From Phoebastria nigripes (lineage: Eukaryota; Chordata; Aves; Procellariiformes; Diomedeidae): a DNA stretch of 64,000 nucleotides. The notes beneath the pieces are model-generated. The model was not told the DNA's origin. It made no database searches and saw only the letters and a program-made list of their open reading frames with translations. The stretch covers positions 612,674-676,673 of the forward strand of contig JAYKAV010002761.1 of the NCBI GenBank assembly GCA_035582835.1, given 5' to 3'. The stretch's first letter is position 1. The number at the start of each line of letters is the position of its first letter. Made by a program: the position numbers and the translations under genes. Below are positions 39,633-52,348 of this stretch, piece by piece.

Positions 39633-42600
39633 CTATGTAAGTGGCATGCGAGCCTAAGCACTGTTGCGTTTGACCCACATTAAGAGCTAAACTTCTAACC
39701 ACATTCCTGTTTGTCATCTTAAGGTGGGAAATCACTAGAAGAACAAAGTCAGCCACCAAGGCTGCCAAGCTAAGTTTGCTGTGACATTGATAAATATTCA
39801 AGCCAATGTCTTTCAAATGTTATTGTGAATCACCTTTCCCTCCTTCCTTCCCCTGCTTCAGTCATCTTGCTGGCTCAGAATATTCACCTTTGTCTCAGAC
39901 CTCAGCTGCCTTTACTTTATTGCATATGATTGCTATTGTCTTTGTCTCTTTTATCCGCTTCGCTGTGTCTCATTTTCCTAAAGTACCTGGCACCCACTTT
40001 TCCATCACACTGTTCCTTTGTTTCAGGAAAACATAATTTCAGGAGGCAGCAGAAATACAGTTCCAAAGGCCACAGGGTGACATCCTCTCTCACCTGATCT
40101 TTATTCATATCAGGGTTTAATGGCATTTTTTTTTTCCATTTCTCAAGCACCCTGCAACTCCCTTCCTCCCTGACAGGAAGGCACATTTTATTTCTCATAA
40201 AAATGCTTTCCTACCAATCTTCTGTTCTTCAGAAGTTTCGGAGGCCCTTCTGTTAAATGTTGGTTTTCTCATGTGGATGGACCTGTTGACCTGGTTGTGG
40301 TTTATTACTGTTTTGACATTTTTTCTCCTTCCTAAATTTGGAGGAACTTAGACCCTTTTGTCATTTCTAATCTCTGTTGTATTGGCTTCAGCAGCAATCT
40401 TCCCAAACTCTGTTTTTAATTTGGTGGTAGGAACATTTGAGAATTTTCAATATCTGAACTGGTTGGCTTTCTAAAAGTAGCATTTTTAATGTACAGCTAA
40501 TCTTGTGTTTGTGGTTCATATATAATCTACCTGCCTTGGATATCACCAACAAAAAAATGTAGTTTCTCTCATTTCTACCAAGTCAGGAAAGGATGCTGTT
40601 ATGCAGTCCTTTATGTACACTTTCTTAGCTCCCTGATGCACTAAAAAAGGGCCCTCAGTCCATTGAAATAATACAAAACCTCAGTTGCTGATGGAAGTGG
40701 TATGTGATTTTCTGTGTACATTTCACACCAGAAGGTACAGTGCCTATTGTACATCCCCATTTAAAACTCAAACACAATGGCTCCTGCAGCTGGATGGTGA
40801 CCTGCCAATGAAGTTTAAGACAGCATAGACTTCCACATGAATCTGCAGATTAATGAGACAGAGAACTATCTTCTTTTTTACCCACAAAAAGGCTACTCAA
40901 ACATTCAGAATGTGCTGCAGACTGAAACCAAAGTTCAGCTCGCCACAGGAGTAGAGAAGAAACACNCACAGGATACACCTCAGAAACAGCCCACCCCTTA
41001 TGGAAAACTCCTGTGGAATTTAACACAAAATGATAAGCTTTCTGCAGCTTTTTTTTTTTTTTTGTACCATCCTATAGCTCAGATGATACCTCTGCTATTA
41101 AATTCTATACAATGGCTCAAAAAAGTTCATATAAAAGATTTAATGCTCCATAGGTTTTAGAGTAATTTCTGCAGTGTTCTGTTACATTTCTATAGGACCC
41201 CCTTGTTTCTATTCCAATTATGTTATCTAGAACTTTTCATAAAAGACCTATCTTACAACAGGCCCTTTCCCTCTCTCTCCATTTTCCTTTAAGTATAACA
41301 AAATGTGTATAGTGATATATATTACAATGTGTACTTCTTACAACTCCATGATTTTAGGTGTACTACTACATGTGGCAAAGGCATTATTTGTCTTTTGGCT
41401 AGTCAGCTAAGTAAACTAGTAAGCAAACTGTCAAAACCAGACAAATATAAACAGCAACTGCCTTCTCATCTTGATTAGGCCAATGAAACAACACTAGTGT
41501 GGAAGAGGGGGAAAGATGAGCTTTCAATCTTTTTTTTTTAATTATAATTTTGAAGCAAAGCCCAAATTATAAACACTTACAGAAACCTTTATTTGTGAAT
41601 GTCCTCTCAGGACATTATGTTGCAAGATTAAGTAAGTTGTGCATGGGTTAATTTAGCTCCTCAGATAAATGAAAAAAGTCTTCAGGAAGTGTTTGGCACA
41701 TCATAGTCCTACAATTCTGATGTAATTCTTGCATATCTGTCCTTCTGGAATACAGCAGCAGTTGTCTTAGGTGTTGATTCAACAGTTCCATGAAAATGGG
41801 CTGCTTAATATTTGTCAATGGACACAAAGACAGCAGGTACTTCAAGGCTTTTAAGGTATTTTTGTTGTCTTTTCTTTTTTCCTCTCCTATCAGTCAAAAT
41901 TTTCAGAATTTGCTCTTACCCACCTCTTACCCTCTTATGACTGCAGCCAGTGAGCTCCATTAGAGTCACTGTTTCTGTGTTCCCACCCCGTTATCTCCTG
42001 AGCAGACTCTGGATCCACCTAGAGAGGGGCAGATTGCGGTGGGAATTTGGACACTGGAGACACGGACAAGCTGCTTACACTCTGCCAAGACCCAGTGGCA
42101 GTGCCAGTGGGATGGTGATGCTGTCAGGCAGGTGGCTGTGACAGCCTGATCACAAGTGACCCAAACTCAGAGCAAGTTAAGTTAAAAAGGAACATCTAAT
42201 TTACCTCAACAGAGGCTCAGAGAGCAGAACTCTGCACAACCCTTCATCTGCCTCTTCCTCATCCTAGGGCTTGACAGGGAGAGCTGAAACAGAAGATTAA
42301 TATGATCTGATACCTTTATAACCAGAAGGTGGTAATCCACCATGGAAAGAGAGTTCAGACTATTGTTTGAGCTAATAATTAGAGGACAAATTAATTTAAA
42401 ATGAACTGGAGAAATGGCAGTAATTTAAATAGAATTTTTCATTTTAAAGGTCACCTAGTCAACTATGTTATAACAACATTGGATTCACTAGTCCCTGTTT
42501 GTCATGGTCATGGCCTCAAACATGAAATTGTCTTCACATATGTCACTCAGAGGGAAGGGGGCTGCAAGAAATTCCATATGACCTTATGATGAGCAATACA

Positions 42601-45600
42601 AATTACAGTGACTAAAGAGATGCTGTCTAAGAAATAGCTTTCATTACTCAGTTTTTGCATTTACAGAGGTAGTGGTCGGAATGAGTAATTCGACATCTAT
42701 GAAGGCAAATGCTGGGTATAATAAGAAATGTATAGAAGACTAAAAGTTAAAGTAATTGAACCAGTGAAGATCCCATGGTCTATTATTTTTTTCTCTTCTA
42801 CGAATTTCATAGAGTAACCATGTTTTAATCTTAANGAGGCAGGAGATGGAAGCATAAAGCAAAGTGGCAGGGTTTAGCTTATCAATTTGAGACAAATATT
42901 TTTAGTCACTGATTCTTGACACAAGGATTACCCATGCCAGCTTTTGTGGCTTGAAGAGAAGGGGCCCCAGAAAGGTTTGTTGAAGTCAAAATGTCTTTAA
43001 AAATGACTCACAGAAAAAATACAAGTTACACCAATCCTCCTTGAGATGACTAACTTGATTTGTTAAGCAACTACTTTGTGTCAGTTTTGACTCATCAAGA
43101 GCTTATTTAGCTCATGAGGATGCCTTTGATGGTGTAAAAAGATCTCTGAGTACACAAATCACAATTCAATACCATCCAAAGCATCATCAGATGTCATATA
43201 AAGGGATAAGTTCAAACTCCCTAAGTTTTTATGTGGATAATGTATCCATTTAGCTTTATCAAATCTTTATTTCATTCCTGAGACTACCATATCCTGNCTT
43301 ACTGCTTTCATGATTGTTTCAATTCATACAGTTTCTGCATATCTTTGAGTATTTACTTTTCATTTTTTACATAACTCCCTTGAGAAGCAGCTTTGCATTG
43401 ACTCATTTTCTTTCTTTCCTTTCTTTAAGAAAGTTTTGTCTCTGTGGATTTTCTCTGAAGATGTTTGGAATTGATGAGCTGTGATTTCAACACTGTTTCC
43501 CAGACTGACTTGAGCAGTAGAGTCTCATTCATGTCATAAATGTGTTTGCTGAAGTTGGTACTATGGGTCCAGCTGAACACNGTTTTCAGCTGTTAATACT
43601 GTAATCCTAACACATCTTCTGCTCTCTGTCTTTCCTTTCATCATTTTAAATACTTCTTGAAGTACAGACAAGCCCTACTCCTCTTCAAGCACTGCAGGAA
43701 AAGTACCATATTAATCTTTGGGGATGCTGATTTCTGCTTCTAGTTTTCTAGTGTTTGGAGAGATCCTGACTTTCTGTTAACACAGTCATTATCTGGGACA
43801 GAGTTTATGGTTCATGTATTTGTCCATGCACTCCTGTTTTTAATTTTATTATTTTAATGAAACAGATTAAGAGAAATCAAAACAATATATTTTTACTTTC
43901 ATTTCATATTTGCACCAAATCCTTGGGTGGATCTAAACCCTGCTATATTACCCAGATCTGTTGCTGAATAGCCTCATTTTCTCTCTTATATATTGGGATT
44001 TTCCAAATTGTTGTCTTAATGAACATTTGCTTTTCCATCTGGTTAATCATGTCTGCTATACTGGTCCCTCTACACGCTTGGGCCCTACAGTCCATTTACC
44101 CTGCGCAGTCCAGGTGCCCCAACCACATGTATGGAGTCTGACAGCTCCCAGTCCCACGTAGCCTTCCTTTCTCACCACAGTCACAGACTTCTCAGTGACA
44201 TAAACCTGCAGGACAGTCACACTTCAAGGTAAAAGCTCCCCTACTTTTATCACTATTATTATTATTGCCATTGCCATTCTCTTAACTCTGAAAGCTAATA
44301 AGCACTGATAATGGGCAAGGAAGAAGCAAGTATTTATCCAAAATGTACTTGTTCTGAATCTAAAATACTTTCACAATGTAAATCTCCACAGTGCTAAATA
44401 CCTGAAATCTCTGATCAGTTCACACTGATGGCTTATCCTCTGGCTCTGTTCTGGACCGCTCCAAGTACATCCCCAAAACAGTGCCCTGGCAGTTTGGCAG
44501 ATGGTTTCCTCCAGAAAGCACTCCCAAAGGCAGTACGGACAAGACTGCATCGTGTTATCTCCCTTCCCCATCCCCATGACGTTCAAGCCCTCCAAGTATT
44601 CCCCTGTGCCGTGTCCCTGGGCTCGCAGCATTCTGTTCAGTGGAACTAGCACTGAAGGGGCTGCAGCCTAGGGGCCACGTTATTTCATATACATTGAACA
44701 AACATCACAAATTAAGAGTGCTCTCCTCGGGCCAAAGGCTCACCACCCCAGGCCCAAAGGTGAGCCCACATGAAGTGATGGCCCAGGGGACACAGCCAGC
44801 CTGCTGCGAAGGGCGTTAGGTATGGGCAGTGTGGACGGGAGCTGGACTGACACGTTTTAGCTCCCAAGCACATGGTTGAGGTGCAACTTCTTTTTAAATA
44901 ACTATTTCGCTAAGTGTAAATGTACCATAATAGTACCTGGCCTGATAGCTATCTTCCTATTAACCTAAAAGAGGCACAAGCCTACCTTCATTCAGAGCAA
45001 AACTCCCAGGCTTTGACTACATTTTTTTTTCTCCCCCGCTAAGTAAAAAGGATCCCAAACAAGCAAAACCACCACCAAAAAAATTCTTGCAGGGAGTGAG
45101 AATTCTGCAAGTTAATGATTGTAATAAAAATACTCTACATTTTGCTTCCTTTTCAAATGCACTCTGTACCCGCAGCTCTCGCTGGTACCAAATGCAAAGC
45201 TGGGAGAGCACTGCATTTCTGTATAAACACATCTGGAGGCCTTCTAGCTGCTGCTGGTGTGATGCCTCTCAGCGTGGGGTTGCTTACAAATATTTAGTAC
45301 TCTGCTGGACCAGATTTCATCTTTCAAGAAGTACAAGTGCCTGTCATCTGATGATGGATGGTGGCTCTTCTCTCAGTAAAAGTCTATGTATTCTCAGCTT
45401 CCAGCCATGTAGAAAAGCAGTCACAGAAGGAAAAGCAGAAGAGGTGGTTGACAGAGAAACCACCAACTACGTCGACATGAATTAGCCTGCTGAAAGACGG
45501 GCCCCTCAGTCAATAGGGAACACCAGAAAAGGGAATAAGAGGAAGCTGGTATCACTCCTACTCCTTCTACCTGGAGCATACTTAAAGAAGGCTCTTCGGT

Positions 45601-46019
45601 TTCCCAAATCCAACCACTCAATGCTTTTTAGAGCACTGGGTGCAGCCAAATCATTCATGAAGTTAAACTGGGACAGTAAGGTAAGAAGGTAAGAACAATA
45701 TTAGTTGTAATTAAAGAGACTCTGAAGATAGCAGAAGAATGAACTCTTTCCTTCCCCTTCTCTCTCCTTCCAGCTATTACTTCATTTNGTAGGAGGCAGA
45801 GATTAGACGGAGGAATAGTGGCCTGCAGCAAAAGGAAGAAAAAGGGGAATTACGATGCACAGAAAATTGAAGCTTAAGATACCCATATATGCTCTGCATA
45901 TCCAGCAAGGCAAAAAAAAAAAAAGGACAAAAAAATAAAAGAGTATTTGAAGTACATTATACAACGGAAGAAATCCCAGCAATGGAATGAGCCAGTTACC
46001 AGATGAAGGCAGTAAAATC

Positions 46020-46760
46020 ATTAATAATGAAGAAAGCCGTATTCAATAAACATGTCTCACCTTGATTTGGAAAAAGTAGGATGACAGCAGTATCATATCG
46101 GGCAGCCAAAGCCTTTTTCAGTCCATTAGTAACCAAATAGGATGTTAAACATCTACTTGTGATAAAAACCTGTAATTCATCAGGCCCAGATAACTTGCAC
46201 CTGAGGAGTCTCAAACAGTTGGTGGAGGAGATTCTTCCTTCCACACGTTAATTTTTAATGGGTCTTGAAATNATATAGAAATTCCAGAAGACTGGAAGAA
46301 GACTGATGTTTTGCCAGTATTCAGCAAGGACGAACATGATGACCTTGGTAAATATAAGCCAGCTAACCTAACATCGAACTGGAGAGGAGGTGAGGGGGGA
46401 GCAAAATAACAGAATATGGGATTCAACTGATAACGAATGAAAGGACAAGAAGTAATTAATGCCAGTCAGCATGGTTTTATGGAAAATAGGTCTTGTCAGA
46501 CAAACCTGATTAGATTACAAATTTGGCTGAAAAGGTAACTGCTTCAGTGCGATATACTGAGACATTTGTAAGGCACTTGATTTAATTTTGCAAAACATTC
46601 TGATTAAAAATAATATTGTGCAGTCTCAGTGAAATACCTACTAGCAGAACAGTGGTCTTATTAAGCAGCAAATCTCAAAAATGAGTTATCACTGGGAAGT
46701 CATCACTGAATAAAGATCTTTTCAGCAAGGCTGGAAAGGAATCAGCCTTATGCCTGGCAC
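46020..46760 (+). mobile_element. Decayed non-LTR retrotransposon (CR1/L3-like) reverse transcriptase fragment
   Basis: Several stretches match the reverse transcriptase of CR1/L3/L2-type LINEs in the right order. Around 46180 the reading is SGPDNLHLRSLKQLVEEI. At 46278 it is PEDWKKTDVLPVF followed by LGKYKPANLTS. At 46464 it is SQHGFMENRSCQTNLI. At 46552 it is a degenerate form of the family's YLDFSKAFD block, with KALDLILQNILIKN. The blocks fall in two frames (frame 1, then frame 0, then frame 1 again), so there are at least two frameshifts plus in-frame stops. The ends are approximate; weaker likeness continues to about 46760. It is an old, inactive copy of a cellular retrotransposon. Confidence 0.7.
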
Positions 46761-47529
46761 TTGAGCATTTTTGTTGCTGAGTTAAATATAAATTACTGTT
46801 GATTGCACTGTTAATGCAATCTTTGCACATATAAATAGAAAAGCAACCAATATGTATATAGATGTGATATGACATCTTTACACAGCATTGGTGTGGCTAC
46901 TGAGATGCCACACAGTTTCAGTGATCATATGTTTAATGAAGCTGAAAAAAATCAGAGGTTTGGAAAATAGCTGCAAAAATCATTGTTTGAACTGAAGAAA
47001 ACGCCGTACCATGAGAACTTTAGAGAATATGGAGAGATTGCTTGATTACAGTGTGTAAATACCTCCATCAGCAGAAAAGCAGCTCACCCACTTTCCTTTT
47101 CCAGCACCCCCAGTGAGCTGGGACAAAAGAGGTACGCAGTCTTAGGGCCCAGGTCACCCTGAAGGGTTTCTGTTTCCACATCAGTAGCAGGATAGGTTAA
47201 GCACAGCCCAGTGGCAATGGGGTGTCCCTCATGTCAGGANGGGTGCCTGACCTACTACACACGGCAGCACTCATGTAGGTCATCTGCATCTGTGAAGGCT
47301 CCAAGACTTTTCTCTTGCCTGTAATCCCTCTCCAAGTAAAAGGGCAGACAAAATGACCCTGGATAACTTGGGAAATGTCCTGGCCAATTATCTTAGGGAG
47401 CCTCAAGGAGTTATCAGAGCATCAAAGACCCTTCTCTAGTCTTCAACGCAGAAAAGTTGCAGCTAGATGACAAAAGGAGAGGCTGGGGAAGAATGTGACA
47501 ACCTAATGATGCTATAGTAGCAGCGGGTA

Positions 47530-47607
47530 AGATCCTCAGCTTGAGTGAGCAGGTGCTGTTCTTTCAAAGTCAGTGGAGAGATGCTGATTTACACCAGTGG
47601 AGAATCT
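47530..47607. repeat. 78-bp imperfect palindrome, MITE-like
   Basis: The ends agatcct (47530) and agaatct (47601-47607) are inverse complements with one mismatch. The right arm carries gctgatttacaccagtgg, the best preserved block of the same repeat type as 37827-37905. The centre contains caaagtcagtgg. No coding potential. Confidence 0.5.
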
Positions 47608-49590
47608 GACATATTATATTTTTTTATTTGCTTGAGTCCTGCCGTGGCTCCATAAGCAAAGGTTAATGCAGGTCTGCCAGGGGCAGGCTGGAGTTAACAC
47701 AGAATGGCAGTTGTGAGGTTGCTGATTCTGATAAAAGCAAATTGTGAACTGCAAGCATCTGAGTGTTGAGTGTCACATTCACACCTAACAGCTGCCCTTG
47801 CCTGTTCCCCACAGTCATCCAGTTCTGTCATCATGATATGTTCCTGAAACCACATTTGTGCTGCTGTCACTTTTTGTCTTTGGAAATTTGTGTACAGGCT
47901 TTCTGTAATGACATACTAAAAATGCTTGTAGACTTCAAATGAGTGGATTAAAATATATTTAACCCAGGCAAATCACTTCCATATATTAGGCAGAAACTTG
48001 AGTCTTTAATTCTTCTAGGTCTGCACTCTCCCTTATAAAGACTTGCAGTAGGGATGTTAATATTCATAAAGTTGTAGGAGGTATCTGATGGGTGAGGGTG
48101 GTGAAGAGTTTGTTCCTGTCACGAAAATAATAAGGAACCTCTTTCTAGATCTCTGGGTCTTTCACTATCACAAACGTCTCTAAAGAGGAGAGACAGACAT
48201 CTCTATGGGATTGCCCGGCTTCTCCGTTTCCACCAGTCCTCTTTGGTTGGGAACAGCCTGACTATCAACAGAGCCAGGGCATCTCTACAGCATTTTTGTC
48301 TGTTTATCAGTGCTGGGCAATGTCAATACTGTCAACATGTCAACAATTCATGGCACAGATGTGGAAGACAACACGAGGACAGATTTTGAATGTCAAGCCC
48401 AGGCCCCTCCAGGGCTGGGAGCTGGGAACACCCAGCGAGACGCACCGGTGACACGCTGTGCTTGCAGCCCCTACTGAATTCTGAGCTGTCATCCCTAACT
48501 CCCACCTCGCGGGTTATTTCCTAAAAGTGATTAACTGCACTTTTGCTCTTTGAAAGGCAGCATTCCCCAGCTCCTGCTGAGTTTTTACCTTCACGCTTAA
48601 TCTCTGGTTCCCGAAGAATAATATAGACTTGCATTCACCTGCTCAAAAGGTGCAAATCTCTGAACACAAACTACCCATAAATTGCCAAGATACCAGAAGC
48701 AGCTGCCTAGCTACAGCAGGACAGCGTTTAGGGTGAGCTGTGAAATCTGTCCACAAAGCCTATTAAACCAGCTTACGCTGAGTTTTTTGTTACTTGGACC
48801 GCAGCGTGGGACGTGCTTCCAGCTGCCCCAGCTATCCTGTTGTCAGTACCTGCACTGGCCAGCTGAAAGCAGCTGATGGTACCAATAATTTGGGGAAAAA
48901 AAAAAAAGGAAAAAAAAAAGACAAGGTTAGTAAACCAGATCTCTCTGGAAATAATTGCATTAAATACAGAAAAGGTTATATACAGTTTCCTTTGTCCTTT
49001 GTCTCCCCATAGGCTGCCGGCCTATGATCGTTCCTTGTACCTACCCTGTAGCTGATTTTACTGTTTATTCCCAGCTCACCCTCCAGTTTGCTCGGGGCCC
49101 TGTGTCTTAGCGAGTGACTCCCTGCTCCCTTTCCAAGTTCAGAACCTTTCTGGCTAAAGTCTGTGGTGACACGTAACACAAAAAGACAGCTTTGGGCACA
49201 GGGCGTGCAGCCATTCCTGGAGAATACAGTCTGCGGTTCGGCGGTACCGTTTCTGGAAGATTAAGTGATTAAGCCCAACTAAAAGTGACTAACAGGGATG
49301 GATCTTTTCCTGTCAAATGCACACAGTTTTCCGTAGAGAGGCTCCAAGGTTGTGAGTGAAGGTGAACAGCTCTGCTTCTAAAGACTCCTTAATTTTAAGA
49401 AACTCAAAGAGCAGGCATGACACTTTGTTCTGTGACTTTCTTAAACCTATACCATACTTCACATCCTTTCATGAGCCATCATCTTTCATATTTAAAACAG
49501 ACATAACGGAAGTTAAAAAAAGACAGAGGTGATGAGAAGTACAAGTCTCTGCAGATGTAAGGTATAATTTAGCAAAGTATCATTTTATCA

Positions 49591-49680
49591 CCCAATCCTG
49601 CCAGGTCCTCAACACCTCCTGCGGGGTACAGACTCCTCCGCTCATCTTGTGAGCAGTGGGGAGTGAGAGCACTCCGGTCT
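49591..49680. repeat. Possible palindromic repeat remnant
   Basis: cccaatcctgccaggtcctc at the left and gagtgagagcactcc at the right sit where the two arms of a short sauropsid palindrome (AATCCTGCAAGGTGCT-like) would be. The arms no longer pair well. Confidence 0.25.
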
Positions 49681-49704
49681 TTTTCTGGTTGCTTGAAATT
49701 CCCT

Positions 49705-49870
49705 GGTGTTGGCTATTTATTCAGCAGTTGCATGCATATTTATATGGCTAAAGCCTTGAGAATCTTCATAAATTGATTAACAAGCCTGTGTTTTGCAATA
49801 AACAATATTTATTTAGGCATTCAAACTGATTCATAAAATCCCACATTCAGATTATCTGATGAACATGGTA
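49705..49870. promoter_or_regulatory. Candidate conserved noncoding element upstream of SMYD2
   Basis: Contains gttgcatgcatatttatatg, aaattgattaac, a forkhead-like aataaacaatatttattt and gattatctgatg, with no coding frame or recognised repeat. It is about 4.3 kb before the SMYD2 ATG. Support is motif clustering only. Confidence 0.2.
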
Positions 49871-50519
49871 TGAAAACACAGATAAAATAGGGAGATCCAA
49901 AAGAGTATGTTTTATTTACAGGTTTTGTATAAATATAGAAAAAAGGGGACAGGATAAATATACTAACAAAGTAGTTACAAAACTGTTTTCATTAATAACT
50001 TATCAAACCAGTTTTATTTCTTGAAAACATCCAAAGTAAGCTAAAAGCTATGCAGGCAGCTGGTTGAATTTCTCCTGGAGGGTTTGAATGGAGCTGCAGG
50101 CCGGTGCTGAATTTCACTCTTGTGAATAAATTCATGCATTATCTCTTGGAAAGCAACGTTTTTCAGGGTGGAATAAAGCCTACTTAGTAAATTATTATTT
50201 TTGTTTTTAAAACTAAATGACTGTTTATTAAAAAAGAAAGCTACTGAAATTCAAATTTTTCCTCATTACCTGAGGCATAATCAAATTGTCAGCTGTTCAA
50301 CAAAGGTGATAATGTGGAACAGGAGTGTGATAACGTTTGCCATCATCCCAGCTGGTTCCCCCAAAAAGAAACCTCCTCACAAGCTTCTCATCAGTGAACC
50401 TACACGATCTTAGAGAAGCCTATGACCCAGCACAAGGTATCGTTTAGAAGTGATCTGATAATGCGTATGAGTTGTTAGACCTCTTTTATTTGGACACAAC
50501 TTTATTTGAAAGAGAAATT

Positions 50520-50580
50520 AAATCCTGACTTCATTAAAGAACGCAGGAATTTGTCATTGACTTCAGTGTGACCAGGATTT
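50520..50580. repeat. 61-bp palindromic repeat with aaatcctg/caggattt ends
   Basis: aaatcctg (50520-50527) and caggattt (50573-50580) are exact inverse complements. The interior has cattgacttcagtg, a block typical of short palindromic sauropsid repeats whose arms contain CATTGAAGTCAATG-like sequence. The left inner arm has decayed. Confidence 0.5.
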
Positions 50581-52251
50581 CACTACTGGAGTATATAATG
50601 CCATGTTTTCAGATTTCAGAAGCAAATACTGAATCATTTCATTTTACCAATGTCTACAAGTACTAATGTAGAGAGAAAAAAACTGAGAACTTTTCAGAAT
50701 AGTTTATCGTGTTATAACAAGATCCAGTAGCTGAAAAGACAACTGGGCACATTAAGGGTAGAAATAAAGCATATGTGTTTAGTAGGTTTTTTGGTAAAAC
50801 CACTTATTAAGGACATTTTAAAATCAAGACTGGCCATTGCCTAAAAGTTTTGCTCTACTTTGAGCAGAAATTAGTTCAAGGAATTCAATAGCTTGTGCAG
50901 TATAAGAAGTCAAGAGTAGATGGTTTTAGGAGCTGTGACTATTTGTCTATCTATAATTGACCCATCAATTAATCAACTGGATTGAACATAAGGGCAGTTT
51001 CCCAGTTAATTCTAATTCATTCATAAAGTGAATACATTATCGATTACTATTTTTAAATATACTTAGTTGCAGAAATGCCTATAATTAAGAGTCCAGACCT
51101 TTGAGCTAGACATCCACGATCTACACTGAACTGGGATACAGAGTAAATGGCAGTCCTCGCATGCAAGATGCGGTACTTGGTTAGTCAATTAGATACTGCT
51201 TTTATTATTCTAACTGGATACACTAATTCCATCCCTGCTGTTCATAGATCTACAGTGGGTCATGATTAACATTTAGCTCAGTGGTAGAGGGTGGTAGCAT
51301 ATTTTTCAATGACTGAATCTATTTTCATTGCTCACTCTTTCCTTGTAAAAAAGTGATGTTTTAACTAATTCAAATAATGCCGGCCCAGAAAGATACATTA
51401 TTTTTGCAGTGGGCCCAATAGTTTCATCATGTTACAATGGATGAGAACATCAGAAATGTTAAAGATATGTGACTGGATATAAAATACATTAGTTATATGG
51501 AATAGTTTATTGTTAGGGCCCTGAGGGCACAAATAGGCCTTAATTTCCCTGGCCAGCCTCCCTGGGGACCCCCACCCACAACCTCTGCACCTTGTCTCCT
51601 GCTGCCCCAGACAGGGCCCCTGGACCTGGTTCACCCCCTGGCCGTGCCTGGGGCTGTTGACAGATCTGTTTCTAGCACATGGCTTTGTCCAGCTCAGCCC
51701 CTGTGGGACCGTGCCACGGTGGGTGAGGGATCCAGCTTCAAAACAGGGGGAGGCTGGGGTTTAGGGGGTTGCATCATTTCCCTTACACTACAGTACTTCC
51801 AAATTCTGATTCTTGGGGTGGCCCCACAAATAGTTGAGCTTACGCAGCTGGGGAAGTGCTTCACAGCTGAAAATGTGATGGGGTTAGGGCAGATGCAGAC
51901 ATACCTACGTTGCAGCTCAGGTGGTGTGCTGAGTTAGCGTTCACGTGGCTCATTCGGGTGCCGGCAGCAGAGAAGCACCAGCAGCACCCAGCTTGCCAGA
52001 CATCCGTGATGCTGGGGAAAGTGCCTTGCACCTCAGTGTTGCTTTTCACCCCCATTGTGGTTGTCACCCCGTGTCTGCAATGAGGCAATATGGGATGCAT
52101 TACATTTTTTGCAAATTGAATTTTGCATGCTTATTTTCTCTACTGTTATTTTAGTGTTTCTACTTCTACTTAGTTGAAATTATCCAGAGAAACAGACGGG
52201 GTTGGAATATTAATATTGAATAGCTACTGACTACTGCTGCTGTTTTAATTT

Positions 52252-52348
52252 AGGACTAGATTCTCGGCTCAGTGACACAAGAGTAGCTTTAGCAAAATGA
52301 ATAGCTCTGTCACATACTGCACTGTTAGTAAGATTAAAATCTAGTCCT
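52252..52348. repeat. 97-bp MITE-like element with 13-bp inverted ends
   Basis: aggactagattct (52252-52264) and aaaatctagtcct (52336-52348) are inverse complements with one mismatch over 13 bp, separated by 71 bp with no coding potential. The inner end agattctcggctcagtg resembles the arm type seen at 37827 and 47530. No target duplication was identified. Confidence 0.6.

Larger units (their letters stand above)
25827..45999. other. Intergenic, no gene recognised
   Basis: Apart from the repeats and the CpG-dense patch listed separately, this is AT-rich DNA without recognisable genes. Frames of 133 aa (29306-28905 -), 138 aa (39816-39400 -) and 107 aa (40837-41160 +) show no known motif. GC is mildly raised at 30470-30690 and 44390-44830 without CpG-island character. 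Confidence 0.65.

Noticed and set aside
39400..39816. 138-codon minus-strand frame with hydrophobic stretches.
   Set aside because: It spans a local 17-bp direct duplication and shows no known transmembrane family pattern. More likely noncoding.
41049..41063. Poly-T run considered as the tail of a retrocopy.
   Set aside because: No coding-like minus-strand sequence lies to its right, so it is treated as a simple homopolymer.
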